Of a stretch of 64,000 nt of DNA, positions 26,201-38,659 are shown piece by piece (the stretch's first letter is position 1; each line of letters opens with the position of its first letter). The stretch spans positions 10,260,629 to 10,324,628 of the forward strand of contig CM028910.1 of NCBI GenBank assembly GCA_016801845.1, read 5' to 3'. The notes beneath the pieces were generated by a model. That model was not told the DNA's origin, searched no databases, and saw only the letters and a program-made list of their open reading frames with translations. Made by a program: the position numbers and the translations under genes. The stretch is from Polydactylus sextarius (Eukaryota; Chordata; Actinopteri; Polynemidae).

Positions 26201-29200
26201 CATGTTCTTGTAAAACAATTTATTACCACCTTGGTTTGGTTTTTTTAAAGTATTGTATAAATAAACTTGATCCTGACCCGTGAGCAACTGAAACCATTTT
26301 CATATATGATATAATATGTACGCTCTTGCTTGGCTCATTACTAAAATAATAGTTTTGTCGCTTATCCTTCATAATGAGTGGGTTACGTTAACGTGCAAAC
26401 GTAGTTAACCTTCCTTCTCTTAAACTCTTGCGTCTGACCTTAAAACATGACGAGAGACCAGTGTTATCACAAACAAATGTAAAAACTGACACTAAGCAGC
26501 ATCATGATTCAGGTACGTGATGCTCAAGTCATGACACAATGAAACAAAAGTGATCAGATCATTAATCAGGAGAAAAAAGACAGAAGGAAAACGGAAAAAG
26601 CATGACCAACCTTAGCTCCACAGTCCGCTCCTTTCTGCACACAGAAACCAACAAAGGACGGGTCTGCCACTTTGACCAGGATGTTGTCTACACAGTACAC
26701 ATGAATGTACTGGATACCCCTCTTCTCCATGTTCTCTATGATGCCCTGGTTCCCCAGAGCTCTGTAAAGACCTCCGTTTCCATCTGAAACACAAGCATAG
26801 AGACTTTTTTCAAAACACAAGAACACTGCTTGGCAACTGACATCACATTTCCTGAGGGAGCCTTACCAGGGGCCATGGAGAGTTTCCCTTTGCTCTCCAG
26901 GATGATCTTGCCATTGTAGTCCATGGCTGGGAGCATGCCCTGCTGGAAGAAGATGATGTTGTTTTTGTCTAAGCCAAAATAGTTATGTCGTGAGAAGAAA
27001 TCCTTTGTGGACTCCATCGTCCTCCCGCTGGTCATGATGTACCTGAAGGCATCAGAAAAAGAGCTCAGTAATGATTCATGCACTTTTTTGAATTTCCCTG
27101 CTAAATCATTTACGCAACAGTAAAATAAGTAGCTGAGGGAAAATAGGTTTCAGGAAAACATTCAAGAATAAGAATAACTTTCATGAATAAAAATCTTCTT
27201 CTTCAGAGACCATTTACAGACGAGATTAACTAACCTAAAGCCAAGGAAATAAAACGTTCATGTATATGACACAATAAAAAAGTAACAACCTTGTTACAGA
27301 ATCAGACGTGCTGAGGATCATGTTCTGTCATTACTGATGTGAGCCTCAGTGACAGTTAAGCCTTAACTACAGGGCTATGAAGACATTAATCCACTCCACT
27401 GCCTTCCTGGTATCTCTACAAAACTTTCTTGATCCACAGGGAATTAATCCATTTCCAGTAACACAGCTCTTTCATTTGATGCTCACAGTGATAGCACACA
27501 GTTAGTCAAGACAGACACACACGCACAGCTGAGACAATTGTTTTTTAGCAGCCTAGATCTGTTTATTTTTCCTCAGTAAATCAGCCTATTTAGCTGACAG
27601 GCACAGTAAATAAAATGCCTTAGTCAGCCTTTGCCTAAATAAACTCCCAAAGCATAACGTGATGTCTTACCAGGGAATACAGCACTTGATTTTGTGCTTC
27701 TGCTCCGCCAGCTGTTGCAGCTTCAGGATGCGTTCGGCCTGAATCTGAAAGAGGGTTTTGTGGGACGGCAGGCCAACATCGTACATGCCTTTGGGGTAAG
27801 AGACCCCCAGTCTGGTTCCTTGGCCTCCAGCCAGCAGCAGGACTGCCACTTTACTCTGAGAGATGCAGTGAAGACCTGGAGGGAACCAGGGACAGAGCAG
27901 TTTGAACTATTTAGGTTTTGAAGAATTCATCTTTTAGAGTTTATTCAAAACAGTGAAACACTTCTCTGTCTGTGTTCATCACATGATGGAATATGATCAA
28001 CCTTTAAATATATTATCTAATCACCAGTGATGGTCATAGTGCATTTACATCTTTATGAGATCTTAGATAAATTACTAACCTAATCAAAACAGTGTTGAGA
28101 AAAATCATTAATACAACTGATTAAACCACCGCCCTGAATTTTATGACTTGTTCTACAGGACTTTGGAAATACGATATATTAAATTGGCCTTGGACTGAAA
28201 TCTAATAACCCTGGCCGTGCCTTGAATTGCCATCATAGTAGTCCACTGGTTCAATGGTTTATAGTGGCTCCAATTTATCTTACATAAACTGCTGCTACGT
28301 GACTTTATGTACACAATCTCTCTATAAAGGTGGCAAGAAACCAGGTTTATGCCCATATACTGTGTAAGTTTACTAGACTTTGACTATTCCCCTAAACGCT
28401 CACACAAACACACTTACACCACACCCTGTTCATAGATTAGGTCACAACAGAGTAGAGTGACCTCAAGAACAAGGGTCAGGCAACAACCCTATTTACGTCA
28501 GACCTAAATCAAAACCAGATGTTTTCAGTTGCTCTCCTCCGCTGTCATCCTCCCCCAAGAAAAAGGTCCAACAGATTCACTAAATGTTCAGACCCCCACT
28601 GCAAGAGGGATTGCGCAAAGTATAATGAACAATGCAAGTCGACTTACTCATATTTCAAAACTACGCAGGAGAGTGAGGCTGGCAATAGTTTGTGAGTTTA
28701 GACAACCCCACAGAGGGAGAATGAAGAGTTTCTGATGCTGCTCAACTGGATCTTTACGATACGCTGTTACAGAACTTTTAGTTATAAAAAGGCTGCTTTT
28801 GTGTGAATCCTCTGAAAATATCTGTATCACATGTAACCAGAGGGACCACAGACTTTCCTCAACGTTATAGTATCTAGGTTACTTTAATCCCCTCTAGACT
28901 TCCCTGGCTGATAACAGGAAATCTTTTCTCTCCGTTACCTGTGAACCACTAAAAAAAATTGACTGCAATATTTTTGCTCTTGTCTCTCCCACCACTGCAT
29001 TACATTGTAATAAATATAATAAAACTGTGACCAAAATATCCTCTGTGTTTTCTTACAACATACAGCACTCTAATCAAACAAAGGTTAAGCTAGTAGTTGA
29101 ATTAATAAACAAAGGAACTCACCTGCTACCTCCCAGTCTTTGACGCTCTCTCTGTCCCTCGTCACACTCCCAAGCACGTCCCGAGGTACCGGCTCCATGC

Positions 29201-29405
29201 GGCCGTCCATCTTCTCATTCTTGGTGCTGCTGGACACCTCCATGGCATTCTTGAAGAAACCATTGATCTCTTTGAAGTCCATCGCCTGCAGGTCGAGGGT
29301 CAGTTCGGCCTGTTCTTCAGGACTGAGCTCAGGCCAGAACTGCAGGAGGTGAGACTGGCCGGCTTCAGCCAACCTCTGGGTGAGTCCGCTGGTGCTGGAG
29401 TCCAT
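20269..29405 (-). CDS. uap1: UDP-N-acetylhexosamine pyrophosphorylase (AGX1-type), complete
   Basis: This cytosolic enzyme converts UTP and GlcNAc-1-phosphate (or GalNAc-1-phosphate) to UDP-GlcNAc/UDP-GalNAc plus pyrophosphate, the last step of the hexosamine pathway. Nine coding exons, minus strand: 29405-29123, 27875-27671, 27042-26867, 26783-26611, 23962-23769, 23619-23479, 22058-21870, 20554-20488, 20361-20269. They total 1521 bases, 506 aa, against 505 for human AGX1. All introns are GT-AG and phases match. Visible signatures are the nucleotide-binding loop LAGGQGTRLG (109-118) with the following PKG lysine at 123, IMTSGRTME, FFQQGMLPA, VEKTNPTEAVG, FNAGN (324-328), KPDKPNGIKMEKF and the C-terminal HELVKNGV. 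The start MDSSTSGLTQ aligns with the human start. Residue 454 at the exon 8/9 junction becomes Ser where human has Arg. The 17-residue AGX2 insert, which would fall at this same junction, was not found in the 1.3 kb intron. The gene is divergent from UBXN6. Confidence 0.97.
26040..26275 (+). mobile_element. Possible LINE 3' tail in a UAP1 intron
   Basis: A T-rich stretch ending AAAGTATTGTATAAATAAACTTGATCC resembles the end of degenerate fish non-LTR elements. No protein remnant is visible, so this is weak. It lies in the large intron between UAP1 coding exons 4 and 5 (23963-26610). Confidence 0.3.
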
Positions 29406-30310
29406 GATCAACAGTGCTTTCGATTCACTATAACACTGAGACATAGATGAAAACAAATGAGATGAATGAACGGATGAGTATTACAACTCAGTCATGAATA
29501 AATAACTTTGATATTACATAAATTTACTGCTACAAATGAGACTCATCTCTTAAATATTTCTGAAATTCCTCATGGCTACTTGCAATTAACAACCTGTACA
29601 ACCGGTGACAACCTAGTACAACATTTGCATAGTAAAGTGGAACAGGTAACAGAATGAATGAGGGGCCACTGAAACGGTTTAGTTTCTGTCTTTGACTGAA
29701 CCAACACCCACTACAGGCAGCTTCTTGGACCAGGAAACAATCACATAATTACCGGAGGAGATTTTTAGCATTTGAATGCTGGAGGCATCCTGGAGGCTAC
29801 ATCGTCATACCACTGTACATACCCCTTTACTTTGACCGTAGGGATTCATTACAATACATTTCTGAGTTAAACTACTGATGACACGTTGAATATTTACGTC
29901 TCCAGGTTGCCATGCCGAGTCTTCCAGGTTCTTTCGTTATTAAAATTGTTCGGCAGGCAAAACCTAATTTTACTCGCAGCAGAGAAGTGTTCATTGAAAC
30001 AGACTGCTTGTTACTACACTCAGACAGTTCAGCTGTGTATCATGAAGCTGAGCTGCTCGGATCAGTCACCGAGGTTAGCCGCTGTCTCCAGCCGCAGCAG
30101 CGCTCAACTGACAGCGGCAACGACCGTAGGCGAGCAGACGCTAGCAGCTACCATGCTAACTGCTAACAGCTACGTTTAAAAGATAAAACACAGTTAGAAG
30201 AAATGTTAAACTCTCACCTCTCACAGGCGCTTCTCCGGGGTGTAAGGTCATCAATACCAAGCAGTGTGCGACTACTTGTTCTGGTCACGGCGCCTCCCAA
30301 CCGGACTACA
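29406..30310 (-). other. UAP1 5' UTR exons and first intron
   Basis: The start-codon exon begins at 29435 after a tgtctcag acceptor, with 30 bases of leader before the ATG. A strong donor (GAGAG then gtgaga, exon edge 30218) defines an untranslated first exon from 30218 to roughly 30300. The transcription start is not resolved. An 84-codon plus-strand open frame inside this intron (29912-30166) shows no family resemblance and was not called. Confidence 0.6.
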
Positions 30311-30319
30311 CCTCCTGCT

Positions 30320-30337
30320 ACGTCACGTTTGACGTGG
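30320..30337. promoter_or_regulatory. Inverted CRE/UPRE-like element upstream of UAP1
   Basis: ACGTCA (30320-30325), four bases, then TGACGT (30330-30335), which extends to TGACGTGG, the exact core of the unfolded-protein-response element bound by XBP1/ATF6. It lies in a GC-rich patch a few tens of bases upstream of the probable UAP1 first exon. Motif presence is direct; function is inferred. Confidence 0.5.
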
Positions 30338-30359
30338 CACTAGCGACGCCGCCTGCAGT

Positions 30360-31740
30360 GTGAGTCTGCGTGCGAACCCGCGAGGCTGGCGGAAGTGCTG
30401 CATTCAAGTTCTCCTGGTTTTTTTTAAATAACCCAAACGTCAGAGAGACTCATGTTTGTGAACAGAGAAATTCTGATCTGTAAATGTCAGTACACAGAGG
30501 TGAGAAGTAACATTAGATCAAGTACTTTGCTGAATGGAACTACAGTTTTTATTTCTTTTTATTTCTATTTTTATTCTGAGGTGTTGTATAGTGTTGTAGT
30601 GATATGTATATAGACATTTTTTTCATATTTTTCCCTTGAATAAACATACGTTGAGTTCTCTTTTAGTTTTACTGTCACTTTTACTTAAAACATTACTTAA
30701 AATATAACATTAAACTAGAGGATTTTGACCTTTGGCTCTCACGACCCCATCACTAAAATACAGTATCACGTTAGGATCCCCTGTGTCCTAACCTCTCAGG
30801 TGGTTTCATTTAACTAACTGTCTCAGCGAAGGGTTTTAAAAAAACAGCCATAAAATGAGTTCAGATCGTTCAAATTTGTAGCAGAACCTCCTTCCTGCCC
30901 CATTAATCAACTCAAGACTCCTCAGAGTCATCCTGTGACTATCCTGTGAGAGGAGACCTGACCCCAGGTCAGAGACTAATGGCCTTGCATAAGATCAATA
31001 AAGCTTCAACCTGACCAGCTACAACAGTGAAATATTACTTTTTCACTGGTGCAAAAAAGTTGGTAAAACAAGTATTTCTTCCACCACTGTAATGATAATA
31101 ATATTATTTTATTAATAGGTGCCTTACAAGACAGGATTGAAACAATATTTTAAAAAAAAATAACAACCAAAGACAGCATGCAATAATCAAGGAAGTACTT
31201 TAAAATGAATGTAAAATTATGTAAATTTAGAACAAAAAAAGGTGAGAAATGATCACAGTGGATATGTGTGTGGGTGAAAGTCTATTTGACCCGTCATTTA
31301 CCAGTATCTGCTTGATAAGTGGACTTTGTCCATCTTTATATCACTTTATCTGACTTCTTTTTCAGAGGCTTCAACTTCCTTCTCTGAGATCCACCGCCTC
31401 TTTAACTCATTAATCTTGCCAAGTTCCACATAACACATGTGAAATTAGCATATTCTCATGCAAACACGGGTACAACTAATATCAGTTGGTTAATGTATAT
31501 GGTTCTGGGCCTGGTCTGGAGGGGAGCCCCAAAAAACTAAAATAAAGATAAAATAAAAATAAAGATTTCTCTATGATCCTGGATTAAGAGTATAGCTGTT
31601 TTTTTTTGTCTCACTTAACAACACAAAGAAGCCCTGTATTTTTGTTTATTGTGCGATGTTACCCCCGGGTCCGGACCCCTGTATATAGTATACAGGGTCG
31701 GTTCATACTGAACATGAAATCTTTTATTTAAATGTACCGA
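30360..31740. other. Intergenic spacer between divergent UAP1 and UBXN6
   Basis: About 1.4 kb, AT-rich, with no supported open frame and no recognised repeat apart from short poly-A/T runs. The two genes start on either side and point away from each other. Confidence 0.55.
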
Positions 31741-31765
31741 GATCCGCCAGTGCTCAAGTCCGCCA

Positions 31766-31800
31766 CAAGATGGCGCCATGACCATGTACAGACCGGAAGT
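31766..31800 (+). promoter_or_regulatory. UBXN6 core promoter motifs: YY1 and ETS
   Basis: CAAGATGGCGCC (31766-31777) matches the YY1 core AAGATGGCG, and ACCGGAAGT (31792-31800) is a strong ETS/GABPA site. Both lie about 110-140 bases upstream of the UBXN6 start codon, the pattern of a TATA-less housekeeping promoter. Confidence 0.6.
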
Positions 31801-31906
31801 AGTTTTTTTCTGTCAGTAGAATCAATTTTGTTTTGGTGCTCTTCCTGGCTGAGGTTAGCTAGGTGCTCTGTTTCCACGGACAGCTGTTCACTGATAGCTC
31901 AAAGAA

Positions 31907-34900
31907 ATGAAGAAGCTTTTCGGTGACTTAAAGAGAGACATAAAGTTTAAATCCGCGGGACCTGGAAAGAAGCTAACAGATGACACCAGGCAAATAGCAA
32001 ACTTTTCTCAGCTGCTACAGCGCTAACTTTAACTAGCCACATAGCTAGCTGGCTAACGGTTACAACATTAAGTTAGCTGACAGTTAGCTGCTGCTGCTCA
32101 TTAATCATTACTGTTTCGTGAAGCTAAATACATTGACGTTGGTCTGTGAAATTCGCTCAATGTTAGGCTGCGTTTAAAGTCTACCCCTGTTAGCAGATAG
32201 ATTATATATACCTTGTACAGTGGGAGGCGTCCATCTAATTTCAGGGAGGATAACACTTAATCTCTGAACAAGCTTATCTAGGCTGTGTTTGAAGCAACGT
32301 AATGACTTTTACTCGTGAAATGGCCCAGGAATTAACTGCTCGTTAACTGCTTGTTGTATCAGTGTCAGTGTTGTTTGCGAATGAAATGGCTCGTGTGTTT
32401 TTTCTTTTCCGTATCAACCACAATCATTCCACAGTACCAAGACTGAGGCGCTGCAGAGCAGCTCCTCCATCAAACATAACCGAGATGCTCCCAGTGAAGG
32501 AGCCCAGAGGGCAGGAGCTGCAGCTCTGGCCAGGATTGAACAGCAATCACGGCCTAAGGTCCACACGTCTCAGGACGCCATCAGGACCCAGGGTGAGACA
32601 TTTCAGTCATAAGATCACAATGATTCAGTCTGGGTGGAGCTCATCTCCAGCCCATCCTGACCTCTCTGTTACAGTTTTAGGATAATGACGCATAAATGCT
32701 GTGACTAATGTAAGTCATTATATTCAAATTGTGAGGGGAGTTTTGTTTTTGAAAATAACATGAGTGTCATTTCACTACGGTTCTACTGATATCATTTAAT
32801 CCTGTTTTATAATGATGTATTGGTGGACCTCTGTTGTAGCATTACCTTAAAACACATCGATGTGTTCATGGCTCTGATGTCTGATGTTTGTCCTAGAACC
32901 TAAAATGATCAGAGTTATTTGTTATTAGGTTTGCCACTTTGCTTCATGCATTAAAAATACAGTGGATTTTCCTCTGCCACTGTTCTGTGTGGTGTTTATT
33001 TGAGCCCCAAACTATGATATCTATTGACTAAGGATATGGCTGTTGAAATATAGTATATACTTAGAATTTGGTGGTTTAATAGGTAGTGGTTATCATATCT
33101 AGTTTCTGAGTTATTTTGTTAACATCTGTGGTTAAAACTGTATAAGAGTTTGATCAAAGACTCATACTGTAGTTTAATGTGGTGTGTGATCTGTCAATTT
33201 TAAATGCTCACTAGAATACATAAATAAGTCTTCTCTGTAATTTCTTGTAGTAAAAAGAGAGCTGGAGGCAGAGGCAGCTGCACTGGCTGAAAAAGAAAAG
33301 GCAGCTTCAGCAGAGGTATGCACTTGACTGATTTGTATAGTTAAATCACGAATCAAGTGGCACCGTCAGGATTTAGTTTGGTAATACTGATACTTGACAA
33401 TTTCTCTCCAGGGGTCCAAAGTGCCGGTGAAAGATCTCTCCTGTCTCTCAGTGTCAGGTGTGTATTTCACCTGTCCGCTAACTGGAGCAACTTTAACTAA
33501 GAGTGAGAGGGAAGTGCACATTAAAGAGGCCATTTTAATGGTACGTCTCTGCGTGTCACTTGTTTTCATTTTTAGCTTAAATTACACGATGTCTGTGACA
33601 TAATAATCTGGTTTAAACAAGCTGTTGTCTGTTTTCACCGTCAGCGGTTTGAGGAGGACGCAGTTGAAGCCTCTGTCATGATGATGCACACATTCAATAA
33701 AGACAGAGAGAAAGTGAAGACTGCTGTGGACATCATAAGCAAGTAAGACACTTGACAACTGATAATAATACAACAGATGGCAGATTATGTTCATCTTAAC
33801 CTGACTTTGGTTTTGAGTTGTAGTTTTTTTATGTTTCTCAGCTTGATATCTTCATCAATACTGTAAAATAAATCTTATTACTTTGTTGTTTTGTCATCAG
33901 ATATGTGGAAAATATATGTAAGTGTCCCACAGAAGAGAAATACAGGAAGATTAAACTCAGCAACAAAGTGTTCCAGGTGTGTTAGAGTCTTACTACTGCA
34001 CAGCTTCTCTGTTGCCTCAGAACCAGTAATATTTCTTACAGATTATAGAATATTTTTTGCATTTCTTATACACCAGTGTCCCTTTGTTCTATCTCAGGAG
34101 AAAGTGCGTTCTGTGGAGGGTAGTAGAGAGTTCCTGCAGGCCCTGGGCTTCATAAGCAGGATGCTTCCTATAGATGGCCAAGGTAAATTTATCCTAATGC
34201 TTTTTACAAATATTCTTTTTTACAAATTCTTGTTATCAGTTATTCAGTCATTTTTTTTTTGTTGGAGATCAGAGGGGGAAGAAGAGTTCCTGGTGTTACC
34301 GGAGCAGACTTCCGATGACCTGGAGTTGATGAAGGAGAGGAGGGATCGTCTTCAGAGAGGAGAGCCAGTCAGAGCTCAACTGGACAGACAGCCTCAAGCG
34401 TTCAGGCCTTCTCCCAACGCCCAGCGCTTCGAGCTGCCGTCAGAATTCTACAACCTGACGGCAGAGGAGCTGAAGAGGGAGCAACAGCAGAAGTAGAGAC
34501 TCCTTGCTAATCTCAACTGCATTTCTTTTTTTTTTTTTCTTGTTTTTATGGTAGTGATGCCACGGCTGCAAAAAATTACAACAATGTTGTTTCTCAGGAG
34601 TGATTTGGTGGAGAAGAACGCCATGCTGCGCACAAAAGCCATGAGGGAGAAGGAGGAGCAGAGGGAGAGAAGGAAATACAACTACACCCTGCTCAGGATC
34701 AGACTGCCTGATGGAAACCTGTTACAAGGTCATAAAAACATTTCCTTTAATCAAAACTATTGCTACAGATGTTGTCATTAAACTAATAAGACATTGGTTT
34801 AGTTAATATCTCTCATGCAAACTGTATTAAATTGGTGAAAATGATTTGTGACTGCAGGAACCTTCTATGCGTGGGACCGGCTGCCCGTGTTGTTTGCCTT

Positions 34901-35283
34901 TGTACGGGAGTCCCTGGTGGACGGCTGGCAGCCCTTTGAGCTCATCGCTCCTGGAGGTCAAAAGTTACAAGAAGCTGAGGAGATCGCTCTTGCAGAGCGT
35001 AACTTGGTTAGTTAAAACCAGATGCATCATAGAAATGACCTACACAGATAACATCTTTTGCCATGTATAGAAAAATATAAATGACGCCTAATTTTAAATT
35101 TAAAGCTCATATACATATATATACATAATATATTTGTGTCTGGCTGTCTTTGTTCAGGTCCCTGCAGCTCTACTCACCTTTGCCTGGGATGCAGCCGTGC
35201 AGGCAGATATCGCAGCGGCAGGTGGAAAAAGTCCCACCCTTCTTAAGCCGGAGCTCCTGGAAAACATTCAGAGCCTGAATTGA
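31907..35283 (+). CDS. ubxn6: UBX domain-containing protein 6 (UBXD1), complete
   Basis: A cofactor of the p97/VCP ATPase in endolysosomal sorting and damaged-organelle clearance. Eleven coding exons: 31907-31989, 32435-32592, 33251-33315, 33412-33540, 33645-33742, 33901-33976, 34098-34182, 34273-34492, 34598-34728, 34858-35006, 35158-35283. They total 1320 bases, 439 aa (human 441). The N-terminus MKKLFGDLKRDIKFKSAGPG matches the family. A VIM-type p97-binding helix QRAGAAALARIEQ spans 52-64, VYFTCPLTGATL follows near 117-128, a PUB domain covers about 150-260, a TKAMREKEEQRERRKYNY linker starts near 316, and the UBX domain covers about 332-408 (RIRLPDGNLLQGTF). As in the family, the UBX domain lacks the FPR loop, so p97 contact is expected through VIM and PUB. 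Intron 1 uses a GC donor (31990-31991); all others are GT-AG. ATG 31907 was chosen because it gives the conserved N-terminus. Confidence 0.97.
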
Positions 35284-36580
35284 GCTGAAGTACTCTGTCC
35301 CTGAACTCTCCCTGGTACCACAGGGTTCAAATCGCTCCTTACAGACGACTAGAGATGAGTTTATTTTTACAAATGCTAACTTAAGTCAATGGCAGTGATA
35401 GCGTACGGGCAGTCACCCTAATGCACTTGTTTTTGCTGAGCGTACCCTTCTCAACTGTGGGGGACCATGTCGCCCCTACAGTCCATCTCAGCAGCACATC
35501 CTGTTGAAAGAAGCACTACTAACAGATGAAACAGGAAAGCAGTGTTGTCTTGTGATGCATCCTGAATGTACATTCTGTTCAGTAAACAGACTGTGATAAA
35601 AGTCAACCAGTCAGGTATATATAATGTGGCATGCAAGACCTTGTTTTACTGTTTACCACTTCCTCTTCTTTTTTTTTTTTTTTCCTAACAAACAGTTCGC
35701 CTCATAAAATAGAAAAAAACTTACCCTTGTGACTGAAAAGACAAGTATAAATTGAGCTGTAAAAGCAAGTAAAGCTGGTCAGATACTACAGTTGAATCAT
35801 ATTTGTGTAGTGTCTGAGCACATACAGTAGCTCTTTTATTTTAAAAAAGCTACTGAGTCAGTGCACTGGCTTCAGTTAAGACTTGAAATAATTTAAGTTT
35901 TGTTTGGCAGTGTTGAAGGTTAACTGAGTGTTTCGTCTGTCAGCTGGCGGCCGACCTGTCTGATGTGATGTGATATGAGTCTTTGTTCCGTTATCGTAAA
36001 CATACATAAGCTTCTGTTGCTCGTTTGTCCTCTGCTCTGCAGTGGCCTCGCACTGCTAAATGTTTTTCAACAGGCTTTTGTTGTCGCTTCTATGATTCCT
36101 ATGAAAAACCTATGGAAAAAAAGCCCCAATGTGCACAGTCTTATTAGTTAGCCACGTGCTGTCAATTCTAATACCAAAGTATGTATTTGTGTTCCGTTTT
36201 AAGCGCTTCAGGATTATTTTAAACCTCAAACACTACATTTGAAATGTCCCAAATGTGACATAGCTACTGTTATCACTGGTTAAAACGTAGAGGCTCACTG
36301 CTGAAGCTTCGTGTAACCAACTTGCTGTGGCATGCAGGCAGTCACGAATGACCCATTCATCTTCACGGTGGTGATTTTAATTCATTTCAAGTCTTGTATT
36401 TGTTTGTATTTAATATATTTGACTTGATCAAATTTCAAACGCGGGGGTCGTCACAACATCTGTCATTTCACTGAATCCAATGTGAAACAGAGAAACTGAA
36501 TCATTCAAATTTAAACAAATTTGTCTTTAATGCTACAGATCCATCTTTTTTGTTATTGAAGGTTAATATTTTTGATAGCG

Positions 36581-36620
<40 letters not shown>

Positions 36621-37000
36621 TCTGTAAAAGTTAATTCTAGTTTCTCTTGTTTGTGGTTGGTTAAGATAACAACAACCTACCTCTCACCACTCATCTGACA
36701 CATCCCAAACAAGTTGTACACAAACCTGCAACAGAAACATCTCGATATTTATCAGGTTGTGATCTTTCCCATTTCCATCTTAAATCTGTACCAGTGACAA
36801 ATACAGTAACTTGTAACTGCTGCCTGATGTCAAGTATCTAGTTGAGGCCAAGTCAGCCATAAGGAACATTTCTGCACTCCACAGGTATTCAAAGGAAGGG
36901 TGTAAATGTTTATCAGCATTGTAACCTTATTAAATAATTAATGAGCAGTTGTGTTTTGTTGCTCTTTAACCTGCCTGTAATAAAGATCGCTTGCACTGCA
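35284..37000 (+). other. UBXN6 3' UTR with polyadenylation signal
   Basis: No other gene is seen between the stop codon and a canonical AATAAA at 36979-36984. The stretch holds a poly-T run near 35671-35684 and an (AT)n microsatellite at 36585-36618. Earlier cleavage sites may also be used. Confidence 0.55.
36585..36618. repeat. (AT)n microsatellite in the UBXN6 3' UTR
   Basis: An uninterrupted AT run of about 17 units, directly visible, within the likely UBXN6 3' UTR. It is self-complementary and would fold on itself in the mRNA. Confidence 0.95.
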
Positions 37001-37111
37001 TCATAGGTTTTGTTTGATAAAATTAAGTCCAGGTTTGCCATGTCTGAGGTGCTTCTCTACGACTAACACACGACGGATTGTGCATACAACCATGAGAGTT
37101 CCTTAAAAAGC

Positions 37112-38659
37112 TTTATTGAACACAAACCAAAACCTTTAAAACACCCAACGCCTTAAACGTGAATGTCATGGACGCCTTGTTCCCTGCACTACCTCAAATG
37201 TTAGTCTGAACACAAACTACTTGTCCTGTAAAAGTCTTAATCTTTTTGAATATTTTGAGTAGTGAGTATTTGGTCCATATTCTGTAAATAAGAACTATAG
37301 CAACTGACTGTAAAGCCCTGAGTGTCTCTGTTGTAAGTGGAACAGATTAGATAAAATTTTACACAATAGCTGATTCATAATGTTTGAATATTTTTGTGCA
37401 GTTTTATTCTGCTCTGTCCAATCAGATTATACAGTAATCAACATTACTCAGCACTGCACCATGGTTAACACGTCACCTCCCAGCATGTTCTACTCATGTC
37501 TGCGTTGGCCCGGGGACATGCAGGTTAGGTTAATTGATTACTCTAAATAGCTTGTAGGTGTGACTGGTTGTCAACGCTGTGACAGACCTGTCCAGGGTGT
37601 ACTCAGCAGGGATTGGTTCAAGAACTCGCCAGACTCAAAAAAAAAAAAATCTGACCATTAATTTATCTAATTATAAGTAAACGTTTGTCAACAGTCACTT
37701 AACCTACTGTCCTAGTCAGTACACAGCAGGACAAGTTATTGTTGTAACAATGAATCCCAACTACAACAGTGCTGGTCTCATGAAATATTAGTCTGTTCAA
37801 ATGGTGATGTGTCATTCTAACAAAGGCACCGGGATGAAGGGTCAAGAATGAATGAAATCTAAAAGTGCAGTACTTTTATTCATGTTTAATGAATTTATCC
37901 TGTTCAAGTATTCTTGAAAATACAGAAAATACATATTTATAAAACACTGTGACACTGGATCTAACTGTACAAGTACAGATCTATCAACTACACCAGTGAG
38001 TTGTCAGAATTAGAAATTGCAGAATAAATGCACCCACTGAAATCAAACTGGAAATGTAAAGATGGATTTTCAGCCTCTCATTTCCCAACTCTAATTTCTG
38101 GTAAATTATATACATTTAGAGCTCAAGAAATCCACATCATGACTTAAAAAAAAAATAGAAAAGAAAATGTAAATAATGCTGTCCTTGATGTTTTGGATGC
38201 TTCTTCTTGTGGAAATTAGGTATTTCCATTCTGCTCTTCCTCCCTCTGTTCAACCCAATCTGTTGCAGCTAAAGCAGTGCCAGAGAAACGTTCACGCTCC
38301 GCTTTAAACATGCCCACGCCAAACACACCTGACTGAAACTTCAGTGAAAAAAATCAGACCCATCGTTACTGGACAAACCTGCCCTCACCAAACCAAGTCA
38401 GACGCTGACTTAATACACAATTACAATTTACTGGCTGGAGGTCACCTGACTCCTTGAAGAGATTATTTGGTGGTGGTGGGGATACTGAGTGAGCGCGACC
38501 TGCTGTGAGTAGCCTGTACCAGGGTGTGGAGCTCGATCTTGCTTGAAGTTCTTGATTCCATCTTAGACACAGCAGAGTTCAGAACCAGGAAGGAGAAATT
38601 TGAGGAAATGGGAGTAGCTTGTATGGTTGGGAGCAGGTGGGGGGTTGTCTATCCCATCC
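37112..38659 (-). other. CHAF1A 3' UTR region with two candidate poly(A) signals
   Basis: Minus-strand AATAAA hexamers occur at 37875-37880 and 37112-37117, both downstream of the CHAF1A stop. Use of the distal one would end CHAF1A about 130 bases from the UBXN6 signal, which points the other way. No other coding potential is visible. Confidence 0.45.

Noticed and set aside
29912..30166. 84-codon plus-strand frame antisense to the UAP1 5' end
   Set aside because: No domain, no start context or splice support, and it sits in the UAP1 first intron next to the promoter. A divergent noncoding transcript is possible but not supported.
33891..34496. 201-codon continuous plus-strand frame
   Set aside because: It reads through two introns of UBXN6. 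The spliced exons 33901-33976, 34098-34182 and 34273-34492 give the conserved protein instead.
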